Source: Candidatus Latescibacterota bacterium
Lineage (GTDB): Bacteria; Latescibacterota; UBA2968
NCBI GenBank assembly: GCA_022824945.1
Contig: JAJDYX010000015.1
Location: forward strand, 124,001-188,000
Direction: 5' to 3'
DNA length: 64,000 nt
Below, in pieces: positions 8,624 to 17,067 of the stretch; positions within the stretch are counted from its first letter, which is position 1; every line of letters begins with the position of its first letter. Both the position numbers and the translations under genes were made by a program. Under the pieces are notes generated by a model, which saw only the letters and a program-made list of their open reading frames with translations, was not told where the DNA came from and searched no databases.

Positions 8624-9586
8624 ATGATTAAAAAATCGATTTCATTGATTACTGCGATGTGCTTTTTACTTTTTTCGGTTTGCCCTATTCGGGCGGCTGA
8701 AAGCGAAAAGAAAACGCAATACGAACGCGGGATTTATCAATTGGGACATGATGGCTGGGAGATTGTCGATGTACGGCAGGTAGCGGGCACACGCATTGTA
8801 TTAAGTCCCCGGGTGGGTCCTCAAATCGATTTAGAAGAGAGCAATCGCTACGCTTTATTTCAGGGAGCAACCGTTTATACTCAAAAAATAAATCTTCCAA
8901 TCTTGCACCTGGGCGTAGCGGGATTTCAATTTGCCGAATTTATGAAGCAAGACAATGACAAACTCGCCATAAAAATTCAATATCGATCAGGCCCTCGCAT
9001 TGAAACGCGGCTGGTGAATGTGCAAAGTGAAAATGATCTGCGCCGCCTGAGAGAATACATCGAACACTTCGATGAAATCGTAAAAGGCGAATACACAATT
9101 GCAGACTCCTCCAAAATAGACGAGACCTATCCGCAATATACCGAGGATGCCATTTCTTTTGAAGAACGCAGGGTGCGTTTTCGGGTACAAACGCGCTTTC
9201 CCGGAATGGTCACCCTGAAGGATAAAAAACAAATCAAAGGCGAATTTCTGCCCGCCTATGAGGATAATAACATTTTGATCGAGACGGAATTGAGTGTTCA
9301 AAAGGTCCCTGTAGATGAAATTCACAAGGTGCAATTCTTTGGAGAACGCGGCTCCGCGGCGATGGAACGGGCAATTGTACAGGGGATTGGAGGTGCTGCA
9401 ATGGGCGCATTAACCGGGGCACTTGCCGCCTGGCAGACCAATGCCGACGTCAAAGAGACGACAATCTGGGCCGCCGCAATTTTTGGCATCTTTGGTTTTG
9501 TAAGCGGGCTGGTGACAGGTGCCAGAGCCACGCAAAGCGGCGAAACCTTCACGCTGGGACCTGTTGAGGGTGACAAGCGGAGATAG
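8624..9586 (+). CDS. Exported hypothetical protein with glycine-zipper C-terminus
   Basis: A 320-residue protein with a clear signal peptide (basic MIKK, hydrophobic core, cleavage near residue 24 after RAA). The mature part is mostly alpha-beta. Residues about 245-300 form two hydrophobic, small-residue-rich segments (GGAAMGALTGALAA and AAIFGIFGFVSGLVTGA) resembling glycine-zipper membrane-inserting regions. RBS GGAG precedes the ATG. It is followed five bases later by the carbonic anhydrase-like gene. Function is unknown; an envelope location is likely. Confidence 0.7.
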   Translation: MIKKSISLITAMCFLLFSVCPIRAAESEKKTQYERGIYQLGHDGWEIVDVRQVAGTRIVLSPRVGPQIDLEESNRYALFQGATVYTQKINLPILHLGVAGFQFAEFMKQDNDKLAIKIQYRSGPRIETRLVNVQSENDLRRLREYIEHFDEIVKGEYTIADSSKIDETYPQYTEDAISFEERRVRFRVQTRFPGMVTLKDKKQIKGEFLPAYEDNNILIETELSVQKVPVDEIHKVQFFGERGSAAMERAIVQGIGGAAMGALTGALAAWQTNADVKETTIWAAAIFGIFGFVSGLVTGARATQSGETFTLGPVEGDKRR

Positions 9587-9590
9587 CGCA

Positions 9591-10106
9591 ATGACAATTT
9601 TGCCTTATAAGGACAAAACGCCTCACATAGATCCGTCGGCTTATATCGCGCCCGGTGCCGTAGTGATTGGCGACGTGGTAATTGAAGCACACGCGAGCAT
9701 CTGGTTCAATGCCGTGATTCGGGGCGATGTTGAACCCATTGTAATCGGTAAAGGCTCAAATATCCAGGACGGCACTGTCGTGCATACCGACCCGGGCTAT
9801 CCCTGTAATGTCGGCAAAAATGTGACCGTAGGGCACAATGCGATCTTGCACGGTTGTCGAATAGAACAGGGCGTGACCATTGGAATGGGAGCAACTGTGT
9901 TGACTGGCTCGTCGGTAGGAGAATCCGCGCTGGTGGCTGCCCACGCGCTGATATTGGAAGGCGCAGAGGTCGCGCCGCGCACACTTGTCGCCGGAGTACC
10001 CGCCAAACCGCGTCGCACATTGTCAGAAGACGAAATCGCGCGCTTTTTAAACAATACCAGAAGATATCAGAAACGGCGTCTGCTTTATATGGGACAAAAC
10101 AAATGA
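9591..10106 (+). CDS. Gamma-class carbonic anhydrase-like protein
   Basis: The 171-residue product is a left-handed beta-helix protein with hexapeptide repeats from about residue 13 to 135. It keeps the zinc-ligand pattern of gamma carbonic anhydrases (Cam/CaiE/YrdA group): a His in VVHTD near residue 66 and GHNAILHG with two His five residues apart near 83-88. These proteins form trimers and bind metal between subunits; many homologues have no proven carbonic anhydrase activity. The ATG at 9591 is chosen for GCGGAG at 9577-9582 and homolog-like length; the frame extends upstream inside the previous gene. Its stop overlaps a potential ATG of the next gene. Confidence 0.87.
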   Translation: MTILPYKDKTPHIDPSAYIAPGAVVIGDVVIEAHASIWFNAVIRGDVEPIVIGKGSNIQDGTVVHTDPGYPCNVGKNVTVGHNAILHGCRIEQGVTIGMGATVLTGSSVGESALVAAHALILEGAEVAPRTLVAGVPAKPRRTLSEDEIARFLNNTRRYQKRRLLYMGQNK

Positions 10107-10114
10107 GGTATTTT

Positions 10115-10669
10115 ATGAAACAATGGCTTTTTTGTTTTGCACTGCTGGCATTGTACACGGGATGTGGTTCGTCCAACCCCGTGACACCGCCCGAACCATC
10201 TACTGAACAGACATATGACCACGTCACCGTGGATGAGGTTGACGCCTATATCGCCGATGTCCACCGGGCGTTTACATCTATTGACGTCTTTTTTATAGAA
10301 TACGCCGGTGTAACCGCCGAAATAACGAATAACTTGATCCCAATTTATTGGTCGCGGCAATTTATAAACACCATGATCGCACGGATTCACGCCATTCAAT
10401 CTACCTTGCGCGACATGCGCCCCGCAAATCCGTACCTGCTCAGATTACACACCGAAGAATTTGAAGCCGCTTTCGCAGATTATCTCGATGGGGCTATTTT
10501 TCTGCAACAAAATCTCGATTTTTTAACGCAAGACGTTCTAGATGGCCTGAATATGCGCATGGGAGCAGGCAATGTACACATCATTCGCCTGCAGATCTTT
10601 CTGCGCGACCTGACCGGCCTGCCAGTCACTTTCGGCGGCAATCCGCCCGGAGATGGACAAACTTTTTAG
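10115..10669 (+). CDS. Hypothetical lipoprotein
   Basis: A 184-residue protein with a lipoprotein signal: basic start, hydrophobic stretch and lipobox LYTGC, so Cys at about residue 18 would be lipidated. A proline-rich linker (NPVTPPEP) follows, then a helical domain. Start at 10115 is favoured by GAGG six bases upstream; an in-frame ATG at 10103 overlaps the previous stop. No family was recognised. It is probably anchored in the outer membrane and co-transcribed with the neighbouring envelope genes. Confidence 0.7.
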   Translation: MKQWLFCFALLALYTGCGSSNPVTPPEPSTEQTYDHVTVDEVDAYIADVHRAFTSIDVFFIEYAGVTAEITNNLIPIYWSRQFINTMIARIHAIQSTLRDMRPANPYLLRLHTEEFEAAFADYLDGAIFLQQNLDFLTQDVLDGLNMRMGAGNVHIIRLQIFLRDLTGLPVTFGGNPPGDGQTF

Positions 10670-10693
10670 ACTTTAAAATCCAAGGATTGAAGT

Positions 10694-11836
10694 GTGATTA
10701 ATACAAAGCGTTTTCGATTGTTGGGACTATTAATCCTGCTGGGATGGGTGGGGCAGGCGGATGCGCTCTCGCAGTTTGCATTGCTCTCGGCCAATCGATG
10801 TGTAAACTGTCACATCACCGCGCAGGGCGGCGCACAGCGGGACGAGTTGGGGCAGTACTCAATGGACGGCGTGGGATTGCTCGCACCCAATTACGTCTTA
10901 CCGGGCAAAACCGCTTATGCCGATGGCCTGGTACTCATGGGTGCAGATCTCCGCGGACAAATGGCGCGATCACATACATCGCCGGAAGCCGAGCGCAAAG
11001 TCTTTCCCATGCAAGTCGCGCTATACAGTGTTGTCCGCCCCTCAAATGCCCTGAAAATCGAAGGCTCTTATAATTTTGGCCCCGAAAAATACGCGGGACA
11101 GCGCGCGTGGACAGCATCGGCAATATATCAACCCAATTACAATTGGCCCGCATTGCGCGTGGGACATTTTCAGCCAACCATTGGCATGCGGTATGACGAC
11201 CACACCATGCTCGTGCGCCAAACACCCGACGTTGCCGGAGCCACATCACTGGTCGCGCCCAATTACGCAGAATATGGCGCGGAAGTACACTATTACAAAA
11301 AATTGTGGCTATCGCTAACCGCAGGTATTTATTCTGCCCGCGCACTCTCTGAAAATACCGTACAAGACGCCTCTTTAATCAAAGACCGCGACAAACCCAC
11401 ATTCCTGGGGCGTATCGTATTGTGGCCCAAATTAGTCGAACAAAGAATGAATTTTTATCTGGGAGCATCCTGGCTCAAAAACGGCGATTTTTTGATGACA
11501 AATCTCTTTGCGGGCGCCGGATTACAGGACAAGATAGCCGTCATGGCCGAATATGTCCTATCCGATAAGGAAGGTGTGCGAGAAGCAAAAACTGCCTCGG
11601 TTGATATCACGCTTCAAGCAATACCCGGACTGCTTTTGTTCGCGCGGGGAGAAAGCGGTGAAGTAACGCATATCCGCACTTCAGCGCGCTCTGTTGATCT
11701 GACGACGAAGCAGGCCGTATTTGGCATGCAAATCTTCCTCACGCCACAAATTGAACTGCGCCCCGAATATCGCATTCTCGACACAGAAACCTTCCGCTCA
11801 TCGCGCTATGCGTTTCAATTGCATGTGTTCTATTAA
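10694..11836 (+). CDS. CXXCH-containing outer-membrane (beta-barrel-like) protein
   Basis: A 380-residue protein starting at a GTG with AAGGA seven bases before. It has a signal peptide (cleavage near ADA, residue 24) followed at once by one CVNCH motif (C36, C39, H40), a c-type haem attachment site. The rest shows alternating hydrophobic/polar strands and ends with a phenylalanine-tyrosine terminal strand (FQLHVFY), as expected for an outer-membrane barrel recognised by BAM. A haem at the periplasmic mouth of a barrel would suggest electron transfer across the outer membrane, but only one haem site is visible. No known family was recognised. Confidence 0.7.
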   Translation: MINTKRFRLLGLLILLGWVGQADALSQFALLSANRCVNCHITAQGGAQRDELGQYSMDGVGLLAPNYVLPGKTAYADGLVLMGADLRGQMARSHTSPEAERKVFPMQVALYSVVRPSNALKIEGSYNFGPEKYAGQRAWTASAIYQPNYNWPALRVGHFQPTIGMRYDDHTMLVRQTPDVAGATSLVAPNYAEYGAEVHYYKKLWLSLTAGIYSARALSENTVQDASLIKDRDKPTFLGRIVLWPKLVEQRMNFYLGASWLKNGDFLMTNLFAGAGLQDKIAVMAEYVLSDKEGVREAKTASVDITLQAIPGLLLFARGESGEVTHIRTSARSVDLTTKQAVFGMQIFLTPQIELRPEYRILDTETFRSSRYAFQLHVFY

Positions 11837-11855
11837 CACCTGTATGGAGTAGCCC

Positions 11856-12098
11856 ATGTGGAAAACCATCAGCATAATCACATTTATACTCGCGATAGGT
11901 ATAGGTGCAAAGTGGATAATAGACGGAACGCAGGTATTCACGAAGAACAAACAGCAAGTGGTCGTAGTAGATGAAATGTTTGGCACTGAGAGCATCGAGT
12001 GGAAAGAAGGATTCTGGTTGGGTCTGGACATAGCGGGACCAACAGCGGGCGTGTTGATCGCGGTGGGGATTTTGGGCTTGTACAAAAGCAAAAAATGA
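11856..12098 (+). CDS. Small two-TM membrane protein (80 aa)
   Basis: An 80-residue protein with an N-terminal hydrophobic segment (residues 5-22) and a C-terminal one (residues 53-74), ending in KSKK. The connecting loop is polar and acidic (DEMFGTESIEWKEG). A weak TGGAG RBS precedes it. It is the last gene before a strong terminator and follows the CXXCH protein by 19 bases, so it may belong with it. Function is unknown. Confidence 0.6.
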   Translation: MWKTISIITFILAIGIGAKWIIDGTQVFTKNKQQVVVVDEMFGTESIEWKEGFWLGLDIAGPTAGVLIAVGILGLYKSKK

Positions 12099-12120
12099 AG
12101 TACTTCAAATCTTTAAGCAA

Positions 12121-12166
12121 GCGTCGGGAATGGGTATAGCTATCCCTTTCCCGACGCTCTTTTTTT
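12121..12166 (+). terminator. Rho-independent terminator between convergent genes
   Basis: A 10-bp perfect stem, GCGTCGGGAA (12121-12130) with TTCCCGACGC (12148-12157), is followed by a T-rich tract (CTCTTTTTTT). It closes the plus-strand operon and lies next to the ileS stop on the other strand, so it may act in both directions. Confidence 0.9.
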
Positions 12167-15100
12167 AACCCTCAACTTTAATCTCAAACATCACCGTGTG
12201 GCCCTCTACATCAACCGCATCGCCTTCCACCTCATCTGCGCGAACCAATGTCGTACAGAGCGTCTCACCCATGATATAATCCCGAAACTGCTCGAAAGCA
12301 GGTGCCACTTCATCTGGCACGCTATATGTTACAGCGATCCGGTCTGAAACATCCAGCCCCTTATCCCTGCGGATATTTTGAATAACGTGAACAATCTCAC
12401 GCGCCAGACCTTCGCGCACCAGATCTTCATCCCTATATAAATCCAGCGCCACCGTAATATCGCCTTCATTTGCCACAGGCATATCTTCTTTCTCTTCGCG
12501 CTGAATCAGAATATCATCAACCGTGAGTTCCAGGGGATCCGCACCATTGAGATCCAATGACAGCGTGTGGCCTTGACGCAGAGATTGGATCTCTTCAAAA
12601 CCCAGACCCGCAATTTTCCCCGCAGCCACATTCATATTTCTTCCCAGACGCGGACCCAACACTCTGAAATTGGCTTTTGCAGAAAGCGTCACAACTGCCT
12701 CTTCATCGTCACGGATATCCACCTCTTTCACATTTAACTCATCTGCGACAATATCCTGTAATGCCCTGAGATCTTCGCGCACATCCTCCTGCATAGACAC
12801 GAGAATCGCCGTACGCAACGGATGTCGGGTCCTCGCATTGGCCTGACTACGCAAAAACCTGCCCAACCCAACCGCTGTTCGAGTACGCGCCATCTGCTGC
12901 TCGAGTTTCTCATCGAGATCTTCTTCAATCACATCGGGATAATCACACAGATGTACGGACTCTGGCATATCGCTCGCGCGCAAATTCCGGTAGATAGTCT
13001 CCGTGATAAACGGCGCGAAAGGCGCCAGTGCTTTGACCAGCGTCAAAAGCACATGATAGAGCGTCGCATAAGCAGACAATTTATCGCTATCATTATCGCT
13101 CTTCCAGAAACGCCGTCGGCTACGCCGGATATACCAGTTGGTCATATCGTCGATAAATGTAGCAAACCGCGTGGCCGCTGTTTGCAAGTGACAGCGATCC
13201 AGACCCTGGCGAATATCGCGCACCAGATGATTCAAACGCGCGCGAATCCAGCGATCGAGCGGATGATCTGACCGATCCGATGTGGGCTGCCAGTTATCAA
13301 CACGCGCATAAGTCACCAGAAAACTGTACGCATTCCACAAAGGCAGCAAGACGCTGCGCATCGTCTTTTGAACCCCCTGTTCCGAAAACGCGAGGTCTTC
13401 CCCGCGCACCACAGGTGAAGACAACATATTGAGCCGCAAGGCGTCGGCACCATAAGTATCCATAATATGCATCGGATCGGGATAATTCTTCAATCGCTTG
13501 GACATCTTGCGCCCATCTTCGGCCAGGATCATACCATTAACGACCACATTCTCAAACGGCGGACGGTCAAAAAGAGCAGCGCCGAGCACCACAAGCGTAT
13601 AAAACCAGCCGCGCGTCTGGTCCAATCCCTCGGCGATAAAATCCGCCGGAAAATGCGCGTCCAGCCAATCTTTGTTCTCAAACGGATAATGGCGTTGTGC
13701 ATAAGGCATAGAACCGCTTTCAAACCAGCAGTCCAGAACTTCGGGCACGCGGGTCAATGGTCCAGTTTCACCCTCAATAATAACCGGATCCATAAAATGC
13801 TTGTGGATATCGTCAAACTTGCCACCCGTGCGTTCCTCCAGTTCGCCGATAGAGCCAACACACACAGTCTCACCCGTCTCTTCATTTCGCCACAGGGGAA
13901 GCGGACAACCCCAATAGCGATTTCGAGAAATCGCCCAATCCCGCGCATTTTCCAGCCAATTGCCAAAACGTCCTGCTTTGATATGTTCGGGCACCCAGTG
14001 GATCTGCGCGTTTGCACGGAGCATCTTCTCTTTAATCTTCTCGATATTGACAAACCACGTCGAAATCGCCCTGTAAATAAGGGGCGACTCACACCGCCAA
14101 CAGTGGGGATAACTGTGGTGATATGTGGAACGGTGTACGAGTTTGCCCTCCTCTTTTAAGCGATTCACAATATCGCTATCACAGTCCTTGACAAAACGCC
14201 CTTCGTAGTCATTCACCTCAGATGTAAAACGGCATTCGGCATCAATCGGACAAACAGACGGAACGCCGTGAACGCGACCAGCTTCGGCATCGTCTTCACC
14301 AAATCCGGGAGCCGTGTGGACAATACCCGTTCCTTCTTCAGTCGTGACAAACTCGGCTGTAATAATGCGGAACGCCCCCTCCGCGCGCAGATCTTCAAAA
14401 TAGGGAAAAAGCGGTTCGTATTGCAGATCGAGAAGTTCTTTTCCCTTTATAGTCTTGACGATCTCGGGTCTGCCCGAGGGGTAATAGGTATCCACACGCG
14501 CTTCAGCGAGAACGTACGTCACATTATCATCTTTGACATACACATAATCCACATCTTCATGCACAGTCAGTGCCAGATTTGACGGCAATGTCCAGGGCGT
14601 TGTCGTCCACGCCAGAAGATACGTATCCGGTTCATCTTTAAGCTTGAAAGCAACGGTAATAGCCGGATCCTGCACGGACTCATAACCCTGATTGGCTTCA
14701 AAGTTGGACAAAGGTGTCGCATCCTGGGGGCAATAAGGCAAAATTTTGTGTCCCTCATAGATCAAGCCTTTGTCCCAGAGTTGTTTGAACACCCACCAGA
14801 TAGACTCCATGTAATCGCGGTCCATCGTGCGATATCCGTTCTCAAAATCGACCCAGCGCCCAATGCGCTTGACAAATTGTCGCCATTCGGCAGTATAGCG
14901 CAAAACAATATCCCGGCAGGCTTCATTGTATTCCGCAACCCCGTATTCCTCAATCTCACTTTTGCTATTCAAGCCCAGTTCCTGGCTGAGTTCGTATTCT
15001 ACGGGCAAGCCGTGACAGTCCCATCCAAAGACGCGATCTACGTATTTGCCATTCATGGTTTGATAGCGCGGAATCACGTCTTTGATCGTCCCGGCCAGCA

Positions 15101-15275
15101 AGTGTCCGTAGTGCGGCAGCCCCGTCGCAAAAGGCGGCCCATCGTAAAAAACATATTCATCGTTATTTTTTCTAATCTCGAGCGACTTTTCAAATGCTCT
15201 GATCTCATCCCAAAAAGCAAGCACCTTCTCTTCCTCTTTGGGAAAATTCACATGTGTATCTACTTTTTCAAACAT
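12165..15275 (-). CDS. ileS: Isoleucyl-tRNA synthetase, eukaryote-like (type 2)
   Basis: IleRS charges tRNA-Ile. The 1036-residue protein has class-I signatures PHYGH (residues 54-58, HIGH-type) and KMSKR (590-594), the CP1 editing domain between them, WDCHGLPVEYE near residue 85, and a long C-terminal anticodon-binding region. The KMSKRLKNYPDP context and overall length fit the eukaryote-like IleS2 group rather than the E. coli type, whose C-terminal zinc cluster I do not see. IleS2 enzymes are generally mupirocin-tolerant. Start at 15275 is set by AAGGAG seven bases upstream; the open frame beyond it is intergenic. No T-box-like leader was recognised. Confidence 0.95.
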   Translation of the reverse strand: MFEKVDTHVNFPKEEEKVLAFWDEIRAFEKSLEIRKNNDEYVFYDGPPFATGLPHYGHLLAGTIKDVIPRYQTMNGKYVDRVFGWDCHGLPVEYELSQELGLNSKSEIEEYGVAEYNEACRDIVLRYTAEWRQFVKRIGRWVDFENGYRTMDRDYMESIWWVFKQLWDKGLIYEGHKILPYCPQDATPLSNFEANQGYESVQDPAITVAFKLKDEPDTYLLAWTTTPWTLPSNLALTVHEDVDYVYVKDDNVTYVLAEARVDTYYPSGRPEIVKTIKGKELLDLQYEPLFPYFEDLRAEGAFRIITAEFVTTEEGTGIVHTAPGFGEDDAEAGRVHGVPSVCPIDAECRFTSEVNDYEGRFVKDCDSDIVNRLKEEGKLVHRSTYHHSYPHCWRCESPLIYRAISTWFVNIEKIKEKMLRANAQIHWVPEHIKAGRFGNWLENARDWAISRNRYWGCPLPLWRNEETGETVCVGSIGELEERTGGKFDDIHKHFMDPVIIEGETGPLTRVPEVLDCWFESGSMPYAQRHYPFENKDWLDAHFPADFIAEGLDQTRGWFYTLVVLGAALFDRPPFENVVVNGMILAEDGRKMSKRLKNYPDPMHIMDTYGADALRLNMLSSPVVRGEDLAFSEQGVQKTMRSVLLPLWNAYSFLVTYARVDNWQPTSDRSDHPLDRWIRARLNHLVRDIRQGLDRCHLQTAATRFATFIDDMTNWYIRRSRRRFWKSDNDSDKLSAYATLYHVLLTLVKALAPFAPFITETIYRNLRASDMPESVHLCDYPDVIEEDLDEKLEQQMARTRTAVGLGRFLRSQANARTRHPLRTAILVSMQEDVREDLRALQDIVADELNVKEVDIRDDEEAVVTLSAKANFRVLGPRLGRNMNVAAGKIAGLGFEEIQSLRQGHTLSLDLNGADPLELTVDDILIQREEKEDMPVANEGDITVALDLYRDEDLVREGLAREIVHVIQNIRRDKGLDVSDRIAVTYSVPDEVAPAFEQFRDYIMGETLCTTLVRADEVEGDAVDVEGHTVMFEIKVEG

Positions 15276-15377
15276 TAAAAACTCCTTGAAATCGTACAAA
15301 AATATTCTGTGTAACGCGATGTATGACTTTAAAATCGCCACGGAATAATGCCGACAAACAGAGATAAGAAAAGCCTG

Positions 15378-15441
15378 CCCCTGCATGATTTTGAGCAGGG
15401 GTCAAAACCACTGGATTGCGGCTTACACCCTGCCGCAATGA
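15378..15441. repeat. REP-like hairpin repeat, copy 2 (two-hairpin form)
   Basis: Two adjacent hairpins. The first is CCCCTGC (15378-15384) with GCAGGGG (15395-15401). The second is ATTGCGGC (15415-15422) with GCCGCAAT (15432-15439), the same stem as at 6435 and 25344. It lies in the 314-base gap upstream of ileS. The rest of that gap (15276-15377 and 15442-15532) shows nothing recognisable apart from a short GCTGACTGCTGACC-type low-complexity run. Confidence 0.75.
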
Positions 15442-15532
15442 CGGCTCTAAAATCCTTGTTTTGCTGACTGCTGACCACTGATTGATTGTTTTTTTCATCA
15501 CTATTCTAAAGTCACACCTGACGTTCTGTGTA

Positions 15533-15566
15533 CAAAAAAACCGCCACGGCAAACGCCCCTGGCGGT
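15533..15566 (-). terminator. Rho-independent terminator of the 45-aa gene
   Basis: Read on the minus strand, ACCGCCA pairs with TGGCGGT (15560-15566 with 15540-15546), followed directly by a run of seven T. It lies 23 bases after the small-gene stop and ends that transcript before ileS. Confidence 0.85.
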
Positions 15567-15589
15567 GTGTCATACAAAAAGTACATAGC

Positions 15590-15727
15590 TCAAGACAAAC
15601 AACACCCCACAAGCGTCTCCGCGGCATATATACGTATAACCCCGATGGCACTGCCCGGTGTCAGATAACCTGTCACCTGGGCAGGACCCTTTTTCAGTAG
15701 TGGAGATGTTTGACGGATTGCGTTCAT
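15590..15727 (-). CDS. Small protein gene (45 aa) in its own transcription unit
   Basis: A 46-codon frame (including TGA) starts at ATG 15727 with AAGGA seven bases upstream. It has a near-consensus sigma-70 promoter at 15758-15786 and is closed by a strong hairpin-T terminator. The predicted peptide is basic at the N-terminus (LLKKGP near residues 10-15), has a GYLTPGSAIGVIRIY middle and ends in VGCCLS. There is no signal peptide and no recognised family. The signals make translation likely; an alternative is that the roughly 215-base transcript acts as a regulatory RNA with an incidental frame. No peptide-modifying enzymes are nearby. Confidence 0.6.
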   Translation of the reverse strand: MNAIRQTSPLLKKGPAQVTGYLTPGSAIGVIRIYAAETLVGCCLS

Positions 15728-15757
15728 GTACTAATCCTTTTTTTATCAGCGCGGTTA

Positions 15758-15786
15758 AAAATAGAGGTTTTGGTATTTTGTGTCAA
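15758..15786 (-). promoter_or_regulatory. Sigma-70-type promoter of the 45-aa gene
   Basis: On the minus strand there is TTGACA (15786-15781), a 17-base spacer, then TATTTT (15763-15758). The predicted start near 15751 leaves a 5' leader of about 24 bases that contains the AAGGA RBS. The promoter abuts the stop of the upstream transporter gene, so the small gene need not depend on read-through. Confidence 0.65.
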
Positions 15787-15794
15787 GCATTCAT

Positions 15795-17045
15795 CTAAAA
15801 ATCAGCGACTTCCTCTGAAACCAGTGGTCTCTCCCCCGATCTTGTAATTGCCCACGCGATCCAACTCCATATACCCAACGCGCCCAATGCGACAAGCGGA
15901 TATACTGATCCCGGCAGCCGTCCAATATTGAAAACTCTATAAGTAATAGTCCCCGCCAGAGCGATCAATCCCGAAGTCATCCCCTTTGACGCGCGATAAC
16001 CAAACGCATCAATCACTTCTTTTGCCCGGTACCTCGCATCAAACGAAAGCGGAATATAGAGCAACTCTTTTGCCGCCCGAAACACCGAATAATCCAGCGT
16101 CTTAAACACCAGATAAGCCAGTGCGCCAGTAGTGAGGCTCGGGTATGTCAACAACACCCCACACGTTATCAGATGAATCACCGGAATACTGAGATGTGCT
16201 GTTCGCAACGACACAAAATGCAGCAACAGGGGCGCAACGCCAAACTGAAACACAAATGCACATGCATTCAACAACGCATAAAAATGCCCAAAATACGCGG
16301 TGCGTTCGTCCTGTATTGGCAAAGCCGTTTCCACCAGCCCACTGAACCGCAAATCCAGCACCGCCGACACCATCTGCGTCACAAAAATCAAACCCGCGAG
16401 ATAGCGCAAAGTCGGAATATCCCGAAACAAACCCAACGCCAGCTTGCCTCGCTTTTCCGGCTCCTGAACCGGCACCCCTCCAAGACCATACGCCCACCAC
16501 GCCAGAACGGCTGCTGGCAACAGGGATAACCCTGCAAAAATCAGCAGATGTTCACTGCCTATCACCTTCGCCGTTTGTCCGACAATCAACCCCCCACAAA
16601 TCGCACCCACCGACGCAATCCCACAGATCGGACCATTGTACTTTCGCCCCTGATCATCGCGCAAGACGCTATTGATAAACGACCAATATTGCTCAATAAT
16701 CAACACAATATACGCTTCGCGCAGCACATATAACACCCCAACCGCCGGATGAAAACCAGACACAATCCCCCCGTAACAAGCCAGAATGCCCCCACCCGAA
16801 AGCACCGACGTCAAAAATAAAGTCTGCCGCGACCCAAACCGCGACAACAACACCCCGTACATCCAAACCATACCAAACGTACCTATAGGCGCCAGCGTCA
16901 TAACAAAAGGCAAATTGTGTGCCCCATACGCCCCAATAAACAACGACGTGGATACACTCCGCACAAACTCATATCCACACAACAAAAAACTCGCCGCAAA
17001 ACCAACCATCAACGCACCGGCAACAGGTCGTCTATCTACTGACAT
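15795..17045 (-). CDS. ATP/ADP-translocase-like (NTT/Tlc family) MFS-type transporter
   Basis: A 416-residue protein with about 11-12 hydrophobic segments. An early FLLCGYEFVRSVSTSLF segment, EQYWSFINSVLRDDQGRKYNG near residue 125 and alternating G-rich helices resemble the Tlc/NTT nucleotide-exchange and related MFS-like families of free-living bacteria. True nucleotide exchange is established only for some intracellular members, so the substrate here is open. Start at 17045 is set by GGAG seven bases upstream; the frame extends further but without an RBS. It lies 22 bases downstream of a nucleotidase-like gene, which would be consistent with use of nucleotides or nucleosides. Confidence 0.7.
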   Translation of the reverse strand: MSVDRRPVAGALMVGFAASFLLCGYEFVRSVSTSLFIGAYGAHNLPFVMTLAPIGTFGMVWMYGVLLSRFGSRQTLFLTSVLSGGGILACYGGIVSGFHPAVGVLYVLREAYIVLIIEQYWSFINSVLRDDQGRKYNGPICGIASVGAICGGLIVGQTAKVIGSEHLLIFAGLSLLPAAVLAWWAYGLGGVPVQEPEKRGKLALGLFRDIPTLRYLAGLIFVTQMVSAVLDLRFSGLVETALPIQDERTAYFGHFYALLNACAFVFQFGVAPLLLHFVSLRTAHLSIPVIHLITCGVLLTYPSLTTGALAYLVFKTLDYSVFRAAKELLYIPLSFDARYRAKEVIDAFGYRASKGMTSGLIALAGTITYRVFNIGRLPGSVYPLVALGALGIWSWIAWAITRSGERPLVSEEVADF

Positions 17046-17067
17046 TATTTTCTCCGCACACTTGATC

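Noticed and set aside
13467..14159. A long open frame antisense to ileS (about 230 codons)
   Set aside because: It lies within a well-supported gene and has no RBS or recognisable domain; long antisense frames are common opposite coding sequence.
15276..15532. Possible T-box leader or riboswitch upstream of ileS
   Set aside because: No T-box sequence or specifier-loop structure was recognised; the hairpins there belong to the interspersed repeat family.
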